DNA from: Arcanobacterium sp.
GTDB lineage: Bacteria; Actinomycetota; Actinomycetes; Actinomycetales; Actinomycetaceae
Direction of reading: 5' to 3'
Length of the DNA: 64,000 bases
Assembly (NCBI GenBank): GCA_022768785.1
Contig: JALELI010000101.1
Span: 1 to 64,000 of the forward strand
Positions 20,973 through 30,771 of this stretch are shown piece by piece; positions within the stretch are counted from its first letter, which is position 1, and every line of letters begins with the position of its first letter. The position numbers and the translations under genes were made by a program. Under the pieces are notes generated by a model. That model saw only the letters and a program-made list of their open reading frames with translations, was not told the origin of the DNA and did not search any database.

Positions 20973-22025
20973 TCACTCCACACGCGAAGTAAAAGGCACT
21001 ATTTCCGTATCCTGAGGAATTTCACCACCGGTAATCAGCGCATAGGGCACATGTGCCCCTGCCCCCACCCTCACATCAGTGAGTGTGGAGTTCGGCCCTA
21101 CATGAGCATATGCGGCCACGTGCGTGGCCCCCCGTAAAATTGTGTGTGGCTCCAGCACCGCATTGGGTTCCACCGTGGCCTGCACATCGATATATGTGGT
21201 GGCAGGATCTACCATCTGCACTCCCGAGCGCATCCAGGCTTCGTTAATACGTCGGCGTTTTTCAGCAGTGAGGTGAGCTAATTGTGCGAGGTCGTTCACG
21301 CCTTCTGCCTCGAGCGAATCAGGCAAAACATACGAACTCACGCCTGCCTCACTCTGTGCCGCTATTGCCACAAGATCGGTGAGATACATCTCTCCCTGCG
21401 CATTATCGGTGCTGAGGCTAGAGAGCGAGCTGCGCAAGAAAGCAGCGTCAAACACATACACCGACGTGTTAATCTCGCGAATCTGGCGCTGCTCATCAGA
21501 AGCATCTTTTTCTTCCACCACGCCCGCAATAGAGCCACGCTTAGCACTGTCGCTCTCTGGCAGCTGCGCCTCTGAACGAATGATGCGCCCATATCCATGT
21601 GGATCTGGCACAAATGTGGTGAGCACCGTGACGGCGTGCTCACCGAGCGTTTGTGTGAGGGCTGCCAGGGTGCCCGCCGTCAGCAATGGAGTATCTCCCG
21701 CCGTCACCAGCACCGGCCCGGTTAAATCGGCCGGCAAAGCCTGCATTGCACACCACGCTGCACGCCCTGTGCCTTTGATCTCATCTTGATCTGCTATCAC
21801 TGCTGTGGGCGCAATCTGCACGATGTGCGCTGCCACTTTTTCACGCTCATGCCGCACCACAAACACTGTGTGATCTGGATTGAGAGCACTCACCGCCGCA
21901 TTTACATGCCCCACCAGCGTACGCCCGCACATATCGAGCAGCATTTTGGGGGTGTCGGCTTTCACGCGGGTGCCTTTTCCGGCAGCGAGGATAATAGCGG
22001 CAGAAAGGTGTGGAAATTCGTTCAT
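20973..22025 (-). CDS. glmU: GlmU-type UDP-GlcNAc pyrophosphorylase with shortened C-terminal left-handed beta-helix
   Basis: AAIILAAGKGTRVKADTPKMLLDMCGRTLVGH, NDLAQLAHLTAEKRRRINEAWMRSGVQMVDPATTYID; protein ends after about 80 aa of LbH domain. Confidence 0.85.
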   Translation of the reverse strand: MNEFPHLSAAIILAAGKGTRVKADTPKMLLDMCGRTLVGHVNAAVSALNPDHTVFVVRHEREKVAAHIVQIAPTAVIADQDEIKGTGRAAWCAMQALPADLTGPVLVTAGDTPLLTAGTLAALTQTLGEHAVTVLTTFVPDPHGYGRIIRSEAQLPESDSAKRGSIAGVVEEKDASDEQRQIREINTSVYVFDAAFLRSSLSSLSTDNAQGEMYLTDLVAIAAQSEAGVSSYVLPDSLEAEGVNDLAQLAHLTAEKRRRINEAWMRSGVQMVDPATTYIDVQATVEPNAVLEPHTILRGATHVAAYAHVGPNSTLTDVRVGAGAHVPYALITGGEIPQDTEIVPFTSRVE

Positions 22026-22246
22026 GGCTCCATTACTCCCATCGCAGCTCCCTCATAAAGTGTTGCCGATGCGCTTCGCACATATCGTTGCGATCTATGC
22101 GAAGCCACAGCGCCGCGGCTTCGTGGTGAACCTGCACGTCACGATGAACGCGCCTCCGTTTCATGTCACCAGCACCATGTGCTCTCTCAACAAAACGGCG
22201 GCGCGATTACGTGTGAGCGGAAAACTCCTACGCAATCCGCCCAGTA

Positions 22247-22320
22247 TGGTTCCGCCACCAGGATTCGAACCTAGACTAAAGGCTTCAAAGGCCTCTGTGC
22301 TGCCATTACACCATGGCGGA
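22247..22320 (-). tRNA. tRNA-Gln(UUG), CCA encoded
   Basis: TCCGCCATGGTGTAATGGCAGCACAGAGGCCTTTGAAGCCTTTAGTCTAGGTTCGAATCCTGGTGGCGGAACCA; anticodon TTG. Confidence 0.95.
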
Positions 22321-22352
22321 ATACCTAGCCCATTGTGCCAGCATGAGGCACT

Positions 22353-23168
22353 CTATTTCCAATCAGACGCCGCAGTGGAAGCGTGTTTCTTGCCACGGCT
22401 AGGCACGAGCTGGCGCAGCTGGGAATCAGCTATCAATGCGATGAGGTAAAGCGTAAAGGCCGGAATAAACACGATATAGAAGAACACCAAGCTCGCTCCT
22501 ACCTGCGGATTAAAGATTCCCAACACCACTGGAGCACACCACAGTGCCAGCGCCACCCCGCTCACAGGGGCAAATCTCAGTGCTGCCACAGCGGAGAGGC
22601 GCAGCAGGGAGAGGAACGTTGCCGGTGGGCGAACACTGGCAACCTGTGCGTGAGCGCTGGCAAGCGGTGTGGGCGAAATTGTGGCGGCATGCGGAGAAAA
22701 CTGCTCCTGGGCACCACGCTCTTTTACAGCTGCTTCTTTCATCGCCACTTCTCCAACGATTGGGAAAAACCATGTGGCAATCATTCCGAGCAGAATGAAT
22801 GCACTTATAATTCCCACGCGCAAAGCCCCTGCAATGATTCCATTGCCGTCTCCCGCTGTGATTCCTAGCACTTCCGCATTGTTGAGGAGCCACAGTTCAT
22901 AGATACCCGCCCCGATGAGCGCGAGCCACACAAGCCACCCCACAGTGGCGCGTGTAAAACTCGCCCGGAAAGCGCGCCAAAAGGTGCGCCACGGCCGTGA
23001 TCCTTCTTCGCGCACCAACTGATGCACTACAAAATTCCCCGCAGCCAATCCGGCTCCAAGAGGCACCACGGCAACAGCGGTGAGCGTGAGGCACAAGCTC
23101 ACTAGCGCCACATCTGCCAGGAGTGCCAGCGCTCGGCCAAAAGCAGAATCAATCGATAATATCCGCAT
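22353..23168 (-). CDS. DUF624/YesL-like membrane protein
   Basis: Start at MRILSIDSAFGRALALLADVALVSLCLTLTAVAVVPLGAGLAAGNFVVHQLVREEG…FWRAFRASFTRATVGWL; located in a sugar ABC locus as is common for this family. Confidence 0.75.
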   Translation of the reverse strand: MRILSIDSAFGRALALLADVALVSLCLTLTAVAVVPLGAGLAAGNFVVHQLVREEGSRPWRTFWRAFRASFTRATVGWLVWLALIGAGIYELWLLNNAEVLGITAGDGNGIIAGALRVGIISAFILLGMIATWFFPIVGEVAMKEAAVKERGAQEQFSPHAATISPTPLASAHAQVASVRPPATFLSLLRLSAVAALRFAPVSGVALALWCAPVVLGIFNPQVGASLVFFYIVFIPAFTLYLIALIADSQLRQLVPSRGKKHASTAASDWK

Positions 23169-24444
23169 CTGCCGCCTTTCTCTCCCCACCGAGTTGGCAC
23201 GCTGGCCCCCTAGTGGCCTCTGATTGCGCGGAGGTAGGCTCACCTTGGGCCACTGGCAACGAGCTGTGGGCAAGCACCGGAGCTGTTGGCAGCGAATCTG
23301 CTGGCACCGAAGCTACTATTCGTGAAGTGGCTGGCCGTACTGAAGTGGCTGGCCGGATTGTTGCTCCTAACGCTGGCGCCGTACTCTCTCCGATACGCAG
23401 CATTGGCGCAATCACCTCATGGCGCGGGCTTCCCACTCCATCAATTAGCCCAAATAGAATCTCACAGGTTTTATCCACAATCTCCAACACCGGCTGCACT
23501 ACCGTGGTGATTGAAGGAGAGGTGTAGCGCGAAAGATCAATCCCATCAAAGCCCGTCACACTCACATCGGCAGGCACATCAACTCCGCTCTCAATCAGTG
23601 CTCGCTGTGCGCCAATTGCGATCACATCACTAACGTTCACTAGCGCAGTGAAATGCTTGTTTTTCGATATTAGCCGCTTTGCTAGCTCATAGCCGTAGCC
23701 AAGCGAATAGGGGCTGAGCGCCACTTCCCCATTGAGCACGAGCTCTGGATCCACATGCACCCCACGCCGTTCACAAGCTGCGAGTAGCGCTTCAAGGCGC
23801 TGAGCTCCCACTGAACGATCCGCTAAATCTGGCCCGAGCACTGCAAAATCTCGGTGACCTAAATCGATCAGATGATCCGCAATGAGCCGCATTCCCGCAG
23901 CATCATCAACCCGCACTGAAGAGCATAGATCACGAGCTGTGTCGTCCATCGAAGAGATCGTCGTCATCACAAAGGGCACGGGAATATCTTCGAGCGAATG
24001 GCGGTCGTGGCGATACCACCCTCCTAGAAAAATCACACCTTCTGGTTTGCTCACTGCACAGCTGCGAATCGCAAGTTGCACTTCATCTTCGCCGTGCGGC
24101 ACCCGCACTAGCGTCATTGTGAAACCCCGTTCCCGAATCGCCAGCTCTAGCGGGCGCAAGAACTCGAGAAAGAAAGGGTTATCCGGCCCTTTCATCAGCA
24201 CCACAATCGAGCTCGAAGCCACTGTGCGCAAGCTCCGCGCATGTGGATTCGGAGAATAATTGAGGGCCGCTGCCACCGCCATAATTCGCTCTCGAGTGGC
24301 TGGAGACACCCCCTCAGAATTGTTGAGCGCTCGCGAAACAGTGGCGAGCCCTACTCCGCACGCCTGCGCAATATCACGGATAGTGACGGCGGCGGCTCTG
24401 CTTTCGCGCACACCGGAATGCGCTCTTCCGCGCCTAGCCAGCAT
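23149..24444 (-). CDS. LacI-family transcriptional regulator
   Basis: VTIRDIAQACGVGLATVSRALNNSEGVSPATRERI HTH; periplasmic-binding-like core VTGFDGIDLSRYTSPSITTVVQP. Confidence 0.94.
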   Translation of the reverse strand: MLARRGRAHSGVRESRAAAVTIRDIAQACGVGLATVSRALNNSEGVSPATRERIMAVAAALNYSPNPHARSLRTVASSSIVVLMKGPDNPFFLEFLRPLELAIRERGFTMTLVRVPHGEDEVQLAIRSCAVSKPEGVIFLGGWYRHDRHSLEDIPVPFVMTTISSMDDTARDLCSSVRVDDAAGMRLIADHLIDLGHRDFAVLGPDLADRSVGAQRLEALLAACERRGVHVDPELVLNGEVALSPYSLGYGYELAKRLISKNKHFTALVNVSDVIAIGAQRALIESGVDVPADVSVTGFDGIDLSRYTSPSITTVVQPVLEIVDKTCEILFGLIDGVGSPRHEVIAPMLRIGESTAPALGATIRPATSVRPATSRIVASVPADSLPTAPVLAHSSLPVAQGEPTSAQSEATRGPACQLGGERKAADADIID

Positions 24445-24549
24445 AGCTGTGGCCTCCCTTTCAATCCGTTATCCGCTCTATCTCGCTTGAACTCCCAGCT
24501 CTGCTAGATCTACACGCTTCACGCACCAGGTGCAATCGTGGCGCGGAGG

Positions 24550-24587
24550 GTGGGTGGCAATATGGCACTGCGCATATCGCCGCCCAC
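24550..24587 (-). terminator. Hairpin downstream of sugar ABC permease
   Basis: 15-nt arms gtgggtggcaatatg / catatcgccgcccac (two mismatches, tolerable as wobble pairs on one strand). Confidence 0.55.
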
Positions 24588-24641
24588 CGCACTATCACGC
24601 CGGCAGCATAGCCTCGGAGTACTTCGGATTATTGCTCGGTC

Positions 24642-25487
24642 TCACCCTTTCACGGCGCCGGCCACCACCCCTTTAATGATGTACTTTTGCATCGCCACAT
24701 AGAACACCACAATCGGCACAATAGCCAACACCAACATGGCCATCATGGCACCCATATCGCGGTTGCCATTTGAGCCCACGAGCATCTGGATCACCACTGG
24801 AATCGTTTTGTAATCTGTGGAGAGGCCGATAGTGAGATAGGGAAGCAGATAATCGTTCCACACCCACATGGCGTTCAAAATAGCCACCGTGATAGCAGTG
24901 GGTTTGAGCATGGGAAACACCACCAAGAAATAATTCTTGATTGGCCCTGCACCGTCGATCATTGCCGCTTCTTCGATCTCAAGCGGAATGGATTTCACAA
25001 AGCCGGCAAACATAAACACGCTCAGCCCAGCACCGAATCCGAGATAGAGCACCACAATGCCCCAAGGGTTGTTCAAATGCAACATATCTGAAATTTTCAC
25101 CGTAGGAAACATCACCATTTGGAATGGGATCACCATCGAGAAAACGAAAAGATAATAGAGTGCGCTCGTCCACCAGGTTTTAATGCGCGTGATGTAGTAC
25201 GCCGTCATCGCGCAGAAAAATACGATTGCCACCACGGAGAGAATCGTGATCACGAAGCTCCACACAATCGCCATGAAAAAGCCTGAGAGAGCTAAACCTG
25301 TGGCATAGTTCTCCACCCCCACCCACATATCGCCAAGTGGAAGGGCAAAAGGATTGGAAGCAATCGAGAACTTCGCCTTAAACGAATTCACCAAGATAAA
25401 GAGAATTGGCCCCACAAACACACATGTGAGAAACACCAGCACCACATAGAGCAACGCTTTCCCCACCGGAGATTTTGGTGCGCTCAT
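24642..25487 (-). CDS. Carbohydrate ABC transporter permease (MalG-like)
   Basis: EAAMIDGAGPIKNYFLVVFPMLKPTAITVAILNAMWVWNDYLLP EAA loop. Confidence 0.93.
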   Translation of the reverse strand: MSAPKSPVGKALLYVVLVFLTCVFVGPILFILVNSFKAKFSIASNPFALPLGDMWVGVENYATGLALSGFFMAIVWSFVITILSVVAIVFFCAMTAYYITRIKTWWTSALYYLFVFSMVIPFQMVMFPTVKISDMLHLNNPWGIVVLYLGFGAGLSVFMFAGFVKSIPLEIEEAAMIDGAGPIKNYFLVVFPMLKPTAITVAILNAMWVWNDYLLPYLTIGLSTDYKTIPVVIQMLVGSNGNRDMGAMMAMLVLAIVPIVVFYVAMQKYIIKGVVAGAVKG

Positions 25488-26338
25488 GCTTCCACCTCCC
25501 TGCTGCGTGTGGCCCGCAATTGCACCATCGCAATCACCACCACAACTACCACGAAGAGCACCGCTTTTGCCTGGCCCACGCCTTCTTCACCCACGCGCGA
25601 GAACATCGTGTTCACAATATTCAACGCCACCATCTCGGTTTTGCCCTGAGGAGCACCGTTCGTGAGAGCGAGGTTTTGATCGAAGAGCTTGAACGTGCTC
25701 GACAACGTAAGGAACAGGCAGATCGTGATCGACGGCATCACCATCGGAATCGTCACGTGCCGCAGCACAGTCCATCGCCCAGCACCATCAATCTCCGCAG
25801 CTTCGATCAATTCTGGAGGCACATTCTGCAAGCCAGCGATATAAATAATCATCATGTAACCCACCTGCTGCCAGTTGATCAGCATGATGAGGCCAAAGTA
25901 TCCATATTTCCAATCGGCCACAATCGTGGTTTGATATTGCACCAACACCGCGTTGATCATCACTTGCCAGGTGTAACCAAGCACGATGCCACCGATGAGG
26001 TTTGGCATAAAGAACACCGTACGGAAGAAGTTAGTGCCACGAAGTTTCTGAGTGAGTACCCAGGCAATCGCAAACGCGAAAATATTCACCGTAACGATTG
26101 AAACAATCACCACGAGTGCTGTGAATCCAAAGCTCTGCACAAAGCCAGACCGTTGTGCAAATGCCGCTTGATAATTAGCCAATCCCACAAAACGCGCATC
26201 GGTGATTGATGTGAAATCGCACAGCGAAAGGAATAAGCCAATCACGAACGGTACAAGAAACGAGATGAGGAATGCGAGCAGCGTGGGAATCACGAAAATT
26301 GGGAAGAATTTTTTCAATGATCTCTGCATTTTAACCAT
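25484..26338 (-). CDS. Carbohydrate ABC transporter permease (MalF-like)
   Basis: EAAEIDGAGRWTVLRHVTIPMVMPSITICLFL EAA loop; six TM segments. Confidence 0.93.
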   Translation of the reverse strand: MVKMQRSLKKFFPIFVIPTLLAFLISFLVPFVIGLFLSLCDFTSITDARFVGLANYQAAFAQRSGFVQSFGFTALVVIVSIVTVNIFAFAIAWVLTQKLRGTNFFRTVFFMPNLIGGIVLGYTWQVMINAVLVQYQTTIVADWKYGYFGLIMLINWQQVGYMMIIYIAGLQNVPPELIEAAEIDGAGRWTVLRHVTIPMVMPSITICLFLTLSSTFKLFDQNLALTNGAPQGKTEMVALNIVNTMFSRVGEEGVGQAKAVLFVVVVVVIAMVQLRATRSREVEA

Positions 26339-26380
26339 CCATATATCTGCGGGAGCCCCGTTGCTCTAGCAGATGGTCAA

Positions 26381-26421
26381 TGACGCCGGTGGCTTTGTAC
26401 ACCACATCGCCACCGGCGTCA
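26381..26421 (-). terminator. Hairpin between solute-binding protein and permease genes
   Basis: Perfect 13-bp inverted repeat tgacgccggtggc / gccaccggcgtca. Confidence 0.6.
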
Positions 26422-26522
26422 CACTATGTTATTGGCGGTGAAATTCCGGTGAGCGCCGCGCTGCGCCCAAGGCTCATACGATCCCTCGCATACGCCACGC
26501 TCACCGGATATATCCACTGCGA

Positions 26523-27851
26523 TCAGGCGCCTTTTTCAGCAGCCCAGCCGTCTTTCCAGATTTTCACAACGTCGTCCCAGCTCTGCTTACCCGAAGCGTA
26601 CTGAGCGAGAGCCTGGCCCAGATCTTCTTTGAACTTCTGGGAGGGGAAAGTGGTGAACACCCACGACACCACATACTTATCCTTATCGGCGGTGTACTTT
26701 GCGATCTCCTTAGCCAGTGGATCATTGGGCACATCGGTGGCCGAATAATTGGTGAAAGGAGCGATAAAGCCGAGGTCGTTTATCACGTGCTTCTTGCCCT
26801 CATCAGAGAGATAAAGCCAGTTGATAAAATCAATCGTGGCCTTTTGATTGGCCTCAGAAGCTTTCGCATTCACTGCCATAAATGCCTCCGTGCCCACATT
26901 CAGGCCCTGCTTCTCTTCGCCATTCACACCGGTGTAGATCGGGAGATACTTGATTTGATCTTCCTTTACCACGTTGCCTTGCACATCTTTGATCTGGCTC
27001 CAAGCCCAGTTGCCATTTTGCACCATAGCGGCCTTACCCAGGGCAAACTCCGCCATAGAATCGGTAACAGTCTTAGAAGGTGCCAGTGTGGGGGCTACGG
27101 TGGAATCTTTCAGGTAGAGATCGAAGATATTCTTGAAGTTGTTGGCATACTTCAGCGTCAGTTGCTTTTCATCGGTCACTTTCGCATCGCGATATTCGTA
27201 GAACACCGGAAGATCTGCTAAGTGGGTCTGCCAACGCCAATCCTCACCGGTGGCGAGTGAAGTAGATGCAAATACGCCATCGATGCCCAACTCGGCTTTC
27301 TTTGCCTGCATATCATCGGCAACTGCCTTGAGCTTGGCAAAATTGTTCACTTCAGCCATAGATTTTGCTTTAGCACCAGGCATGGCAAAATACTTGTCAA
27401 AAATAGCTTGGTTGTAAATAATGCCGTAGCCTTCTACTGCTGCTGGCACGCCATATATCTTGCCATCTTCGCCTTTGAGCGCCAGATTCGGATCCTTGAG
27501 CGCCTTAGCGAAATCGGTGCCCGAGAGATCAGCCGCATACTTCTGCCAGCTCTTCAAACCCACCGGGCCATTAATCTGGAAGAGGGTGGGCGCATCGCTC
27601 TTGGAGATCTCGCTCTTGAGCGTCTGCTCGTAGGTACCAGACGCCGCCGTCACCACTTTCACCTGCACACCCTTAGCCTTGGTGTATTCGGCAGCGATCT
27701 CTTTGAACTGCTTTTCTTGCTCTGGCTTCCAGTTGAGGAAGTAAACAGAACCTTTATCGCTCGCGCCGTTAGAGCCACCTGAGCATGCCGCGAGCCCCGT
27801 GAGCGCGAAAGCTGCCACTATCGTGCCAGCTAGGAACTTCTTCATTTTCAT
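26523..27851 (-). CDS. Extracellular sugar-binding lipoprotein of ABC transporter
   Basis: Signal peptide with lipobox (FALTGLAACSGG), ABC-type solute-binding protein fold motifs. Confidence 0.93.
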   Translation of the reverse strand: MKMKKFLAGTIVAAFALTGLAACSGGSNGASDKGSVYFLNWKPEQEKQFKEIAAEYTKAKGVQVKVVTAASGTYEQTLKSEISKSDAPTLFQINGPVGLKSWQKYAADLSGTDFAKALKDPNLALKGEDGKIYGVPAAVEGYGIIYNQAIFDKYFAMPGAKAKSMAEVNNFAKLKAVADDMQAKKAELGIDGVFASTSLATGEDWRWQTHLADLPVFYEYRDAKVTDEKQLTLKYANNFKNIFDLYLKDSTVAPTLAPSKTVTDSMAEFALGKAAMVQNGNWAWSQIKDVQGNVVKEDQIKYLPIYTGVNGEEKQGLNVGTEAFMAVNAKASEANQKATIDFINWLYLSDEGKKHVINDLGFIAPFTNYSATDVPNDPLAKEIAKYTADKDKYVVSWVFTTFPSQKFKEDLGQALAQYASGKQSWDDVVKIWKDGWAAEKGA

Positions 27852-27946
27852 ATTCTGCGTCCTCCTTTGGACGGCAACGGCGCTCCGCCGCTGCCTTTCG
27901 GAAACGCCCGCCAGCCCTCAACACTCCCGAGAACTCAGCATCACAT

Positions 27947-28021
27947 GGAATCGTTTCCGAAATACTCTGCCATAGTAACAACCCGTAAAGCTTTCTACAC
28001 GAATTTTCCGAAATCGTTTCC
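27947..28021 (-). promoter_or_regulatory. Two candidate LacI-family operators upstream of sugar-binding protein
   Basis: ggaatcgtttcc (27947-27958) and gaaatcgtttcc (28010-28021), i.e. GGAAACGATTCC and GGAAACGATTTC on the minus strand. Confidence 0.6.
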
Positions 28022-28389
28022 AAATTGTTGCCACTGGAAATCCGCTGCGCACATCACGCTATGGCGCACCCCAAAAATGCACCCAAAGTAGCGGAAAACT
28101 GCAACGTATATACGACTGATGAGGCACTACAGCTATGCGTTGCACATTGGGCTGCGCATAGCTCACAGCGCGCGCCAGCTTGCACAATTGCTCAAACCGC
28201 TGAACACCAGCGCTCACTATCTCCTTAGAATTATGGGGGCTGCGCGTTTTTCACGAAAGCACCTGAACCGCTTTGCTATCCTTGAACCAGCAGCTCATAG
28301 CCCTTATCTATAAGCTCATTAAATATAGCAGGAGGGCTAGTGCAGTGAGAGGCAAGCGATCAAAGCAAACAGCACACGGAAGGGCTTAC

Positions 28390-29439
28390 ATGAGTATCGA
28401 CGTGGTGAACCTATACAAAAGCTTTGGAGCCACACAGGCGCTGGCAGGCATGAGTTTCACCGTACACGGTGGCAAACTCTTTGGTTTCGTAGGATCTAAC
28501 GGCGCCGGAAAAACCACCACTATGCGTATCATGCTCGGCGTGCTCGATGCCGATTCTGGCGAAGTGCTAAGTGACGGCGCACCGCTCAGTTTTGAAGACC
28601 GCCGCAATTTCGGCTATATGCCCGAAGAGCGTGGCCTCTATCCCAAGATGAAAGTGGGCGAGCAGCTGATTTATCTCGCCCGTTTGCACGGGCTGAGCAG
28701 GGCAGACGCCACCGCTAAAATGGAATTTTGGACGGAGCGCCTCGGAGTGGCTGCGCGGCGCGGCGATCAAGTGCAGGCGCTCTCACTGGGCAACCAACAG
28801 CGCGTGCAGCTCGCTGCTGCCCTCATTCATGAGCCCACGATCCTCATTCTCGATGAACCATTTTCCGGGCTCGATCCCATTGCGGTAGACGCCATGAGCT
28901 CCGTGCTCAAAGAAAAAGTGGCACAGGGAGCCACTGTGCTCTTTTCTTCACACCAACTGGATTTAGTGGAGCGGCTCTGCGATGAAGTGGGCATCTGCAC
29001 TCACGGAAAAATCGTGGCAAACGGTACAATTGATCAACTCCGCACCACGGCAGAGGTGTATTACGACGTTTCCACAGGTGAAGATTCTCGGCTGCTAGCT
29101 GGCTATCTATCCGGCTCAGCGCTGCGTGCAGATGACGCCGCACGCACAGCTGGAGCACCGGCACTGCCGTATTTAGATACTCAGATTCTCAGCCCTCACC
29201 AAGTGCGAGTGAAGCTCCCCGCCGGAGTGAACGATCAAGATCTTTTGCGCGCCGCACTAAGCGTGGGCGCTGTGCACGGATTTGAGCGTTTCCGCCCGCA
29301 TCTCAACGAGCTGTTTGCCAATGTGGTGAGCGCCGAGCCGAGCCCTGAGCCAGCCTCGGCAACACCACAGAAAAAATGGCGGTTCCTCAAAGGGAGGCAC
29401 TCCGCCGCACCATCACTCCCGATCGATCAGGAGGCATAA
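28390..29439 (+). CDS. ABC transporter ATP-binding protein (NatA-like exporter)
   Basis: GFVGSNGAGKTTTMRIMLGVL Walker A, LSLGNQQRVQLAAALIHEPTILILDEPFSGLDPIA; start refined to MSIDVVNLY. Confidence 0.94.
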   Translation: MSIDVVNLYKSFGATQALAGMSFTVHGGKLFGFVGSNGAGKTTTMRIMLGVLDADSGEVLSDGAPLSFEDRRNFGYMPEERGLYPKMKVGEQLIYLARLHGLSRADATAKMEFWTERLGVAARRGDQVQALSLGNQQRVQLAAALIHEPTILILDEPFSGLDPIAVDAMSSVLKEKVAQGATVLFSSHQLDLVERLCDEVGICTHGKIVANGTIDQLRTTAEVYYDVSTGEDSRLLAGYLSGSALRADDAARTAGAPALPYLDTQILSPHQVRVKLPAGVNDQDLLRAALSVGAVHGFERFRPHLNELFANVVSAEPSPEPASATPQKKWRFLKGRHSAAPSLPIDQEA

Positions 29440-29442
29440 TTT

Positions 29443-30678
29443 ATGGTTTCTCTCATCGCACAACGCGAATTTTCGGTGCTCATTCGTTCCAGAGCACACC
29501 AGGTGGCCATGATTCTAATTGCGGCCTTGATTCTGATCGCTGGAGTGGTGATACGTTTTATTAACACCACGGATACCCCCGACGCTCCCAGCACTCCACC
29601 CACTGTAGCAGTGGCTGTGGAACAGCAGATGAGCGAATACGCTGATGCCCTACCCAACGTGGTAGAAAAGAACCTCCCACAGGGAGGCAGCGAGCAGTGG
29701 GTGAAAGAGCAGACGGCAAAAGCAGATAATAGCGCAGACAAAACCGCTGCAGATACTATGTTTCTCGCACTCGGCGGAACTCCTGATAAACCACTGGTCT
29801 TCACCTCTGAGAGCACTTTCACCTCTCATTTTGGGAGTGCGGCTAACAGCATAATTTCTCAGGGGCTCGTGAACACCACTGTGGAAAAGATTCTCGGCAC
29901 AGCTCTCACAGACGCCCAGAAAGCACAGCTCGGGCAAGCTCTCCATGCCACTCCGGTGGCCGTGCAAACAGAGAAAATGAGTGCCATGGAGCGCAATCCT
30001 ATAGGCTACCTCGTGGGCGTGAGCACGCTAATGCTGCTGTTCTTTGCCGTAACGATCGGCACCAGCGCAATCTCGCAAGGAGTGGTGGAAGAAAAATCAT
30101 CACGCGTGGTGGAGATCTTGGTGAGTTCCGTTCGCCCTCGCAAATTGCTGCTCGGAAAGGTTCTCGGCATCGGTGCGTTCGTGATGTTGGAGCTGGTGGT
30201 CTGGCTGCTCAGCGCGCTCGGCGCTGTTTTCATCAGCGGAATTCCAATTCCACAGCTACAAGTGAGCATGCTCTTCATCTGGGCATTTGTGTGGGTCGTG
30301 GTAGGCTTCTTCATCTTCGCCACACTCGTGGGCGGAATAGCTGCAACGGTTTCTCGCCAAGAAGATCTGAGCGCCGTACAAACCCCCGTGATTTTTGGAA
30401 TGCTTGTGCCCTTCTACTTGGCTATCTATCTCGTGCCTTTCCAAAGCGATGCGATCTACACCGTGGTGCTTTCGCTCATTCCTGGCTTCTCAAGCTTTAT
30501 GATGCCAATGCGCCAAGGGCTAGGCCCAGTGCCTGCCTGGCAGCTCGCGCTCGCAGTCGTACTCGCAGTAGCAGCGATTCCCGCTTTCGCAGCAATCGCT
30601 GGCCGAATCTATCACAATTCGATTCTGCGTATGGGCAAGCGTGTGTCGCTCAAACAGGCTCTCGGAAAAGGAAAATGA
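29443..30678 (+). CDS. ABC transporter permease (NatB-like, ABC-2 family)
   Basis: EEKSSRVVEILVSSVRPRKLLLGKVLGIGAFVMLE motif; TM architecture. Confidence 0.9.
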   Translation: MVSLIAQREFSVLIRSRAHQVAMILIAALILIAGVVIRFINTTDTPDAPSTPPTVAVAVEQQMSEYADALPNVVEKNLPQGGSEQWVKEQTAKADNSADKTAADTMFLALGGTPDKPLVFTSESTFTSHFGSAANSIISQGLVNTTVEKILGTALTDAQKAQLGQALHATPVAVQTEKMSAMERNPIGYLVGVSTLMLLFFAVTIGTSAISQGVVEEKSSRVVEILVSSVRPRKLLLGKVLGIGAFVMLELVVWLLSALGAVFISGIPIPQLQVSMLFIWAFVWVVVGFFIFATLVGGIAATVSRQEDLSAVQTPVIFGMLVPFYLAIYLVPFQSDAIYTVVLSLIPGFSSFMMPMRQGLGPVPAWQLALAVVLAVAAIPAFAAIAGRIYHNSILRMGKRVSLKQALGKGK

Positions 30679-30771
30679 GAGTTGAAGAATCGGCCATAAG
30701 CCACACATGAGTGCGGAAGTGTGTTCCATCGAGTTTTCAGTGAGCGGTGTCGCTTCCCGCACTCACTCCAC

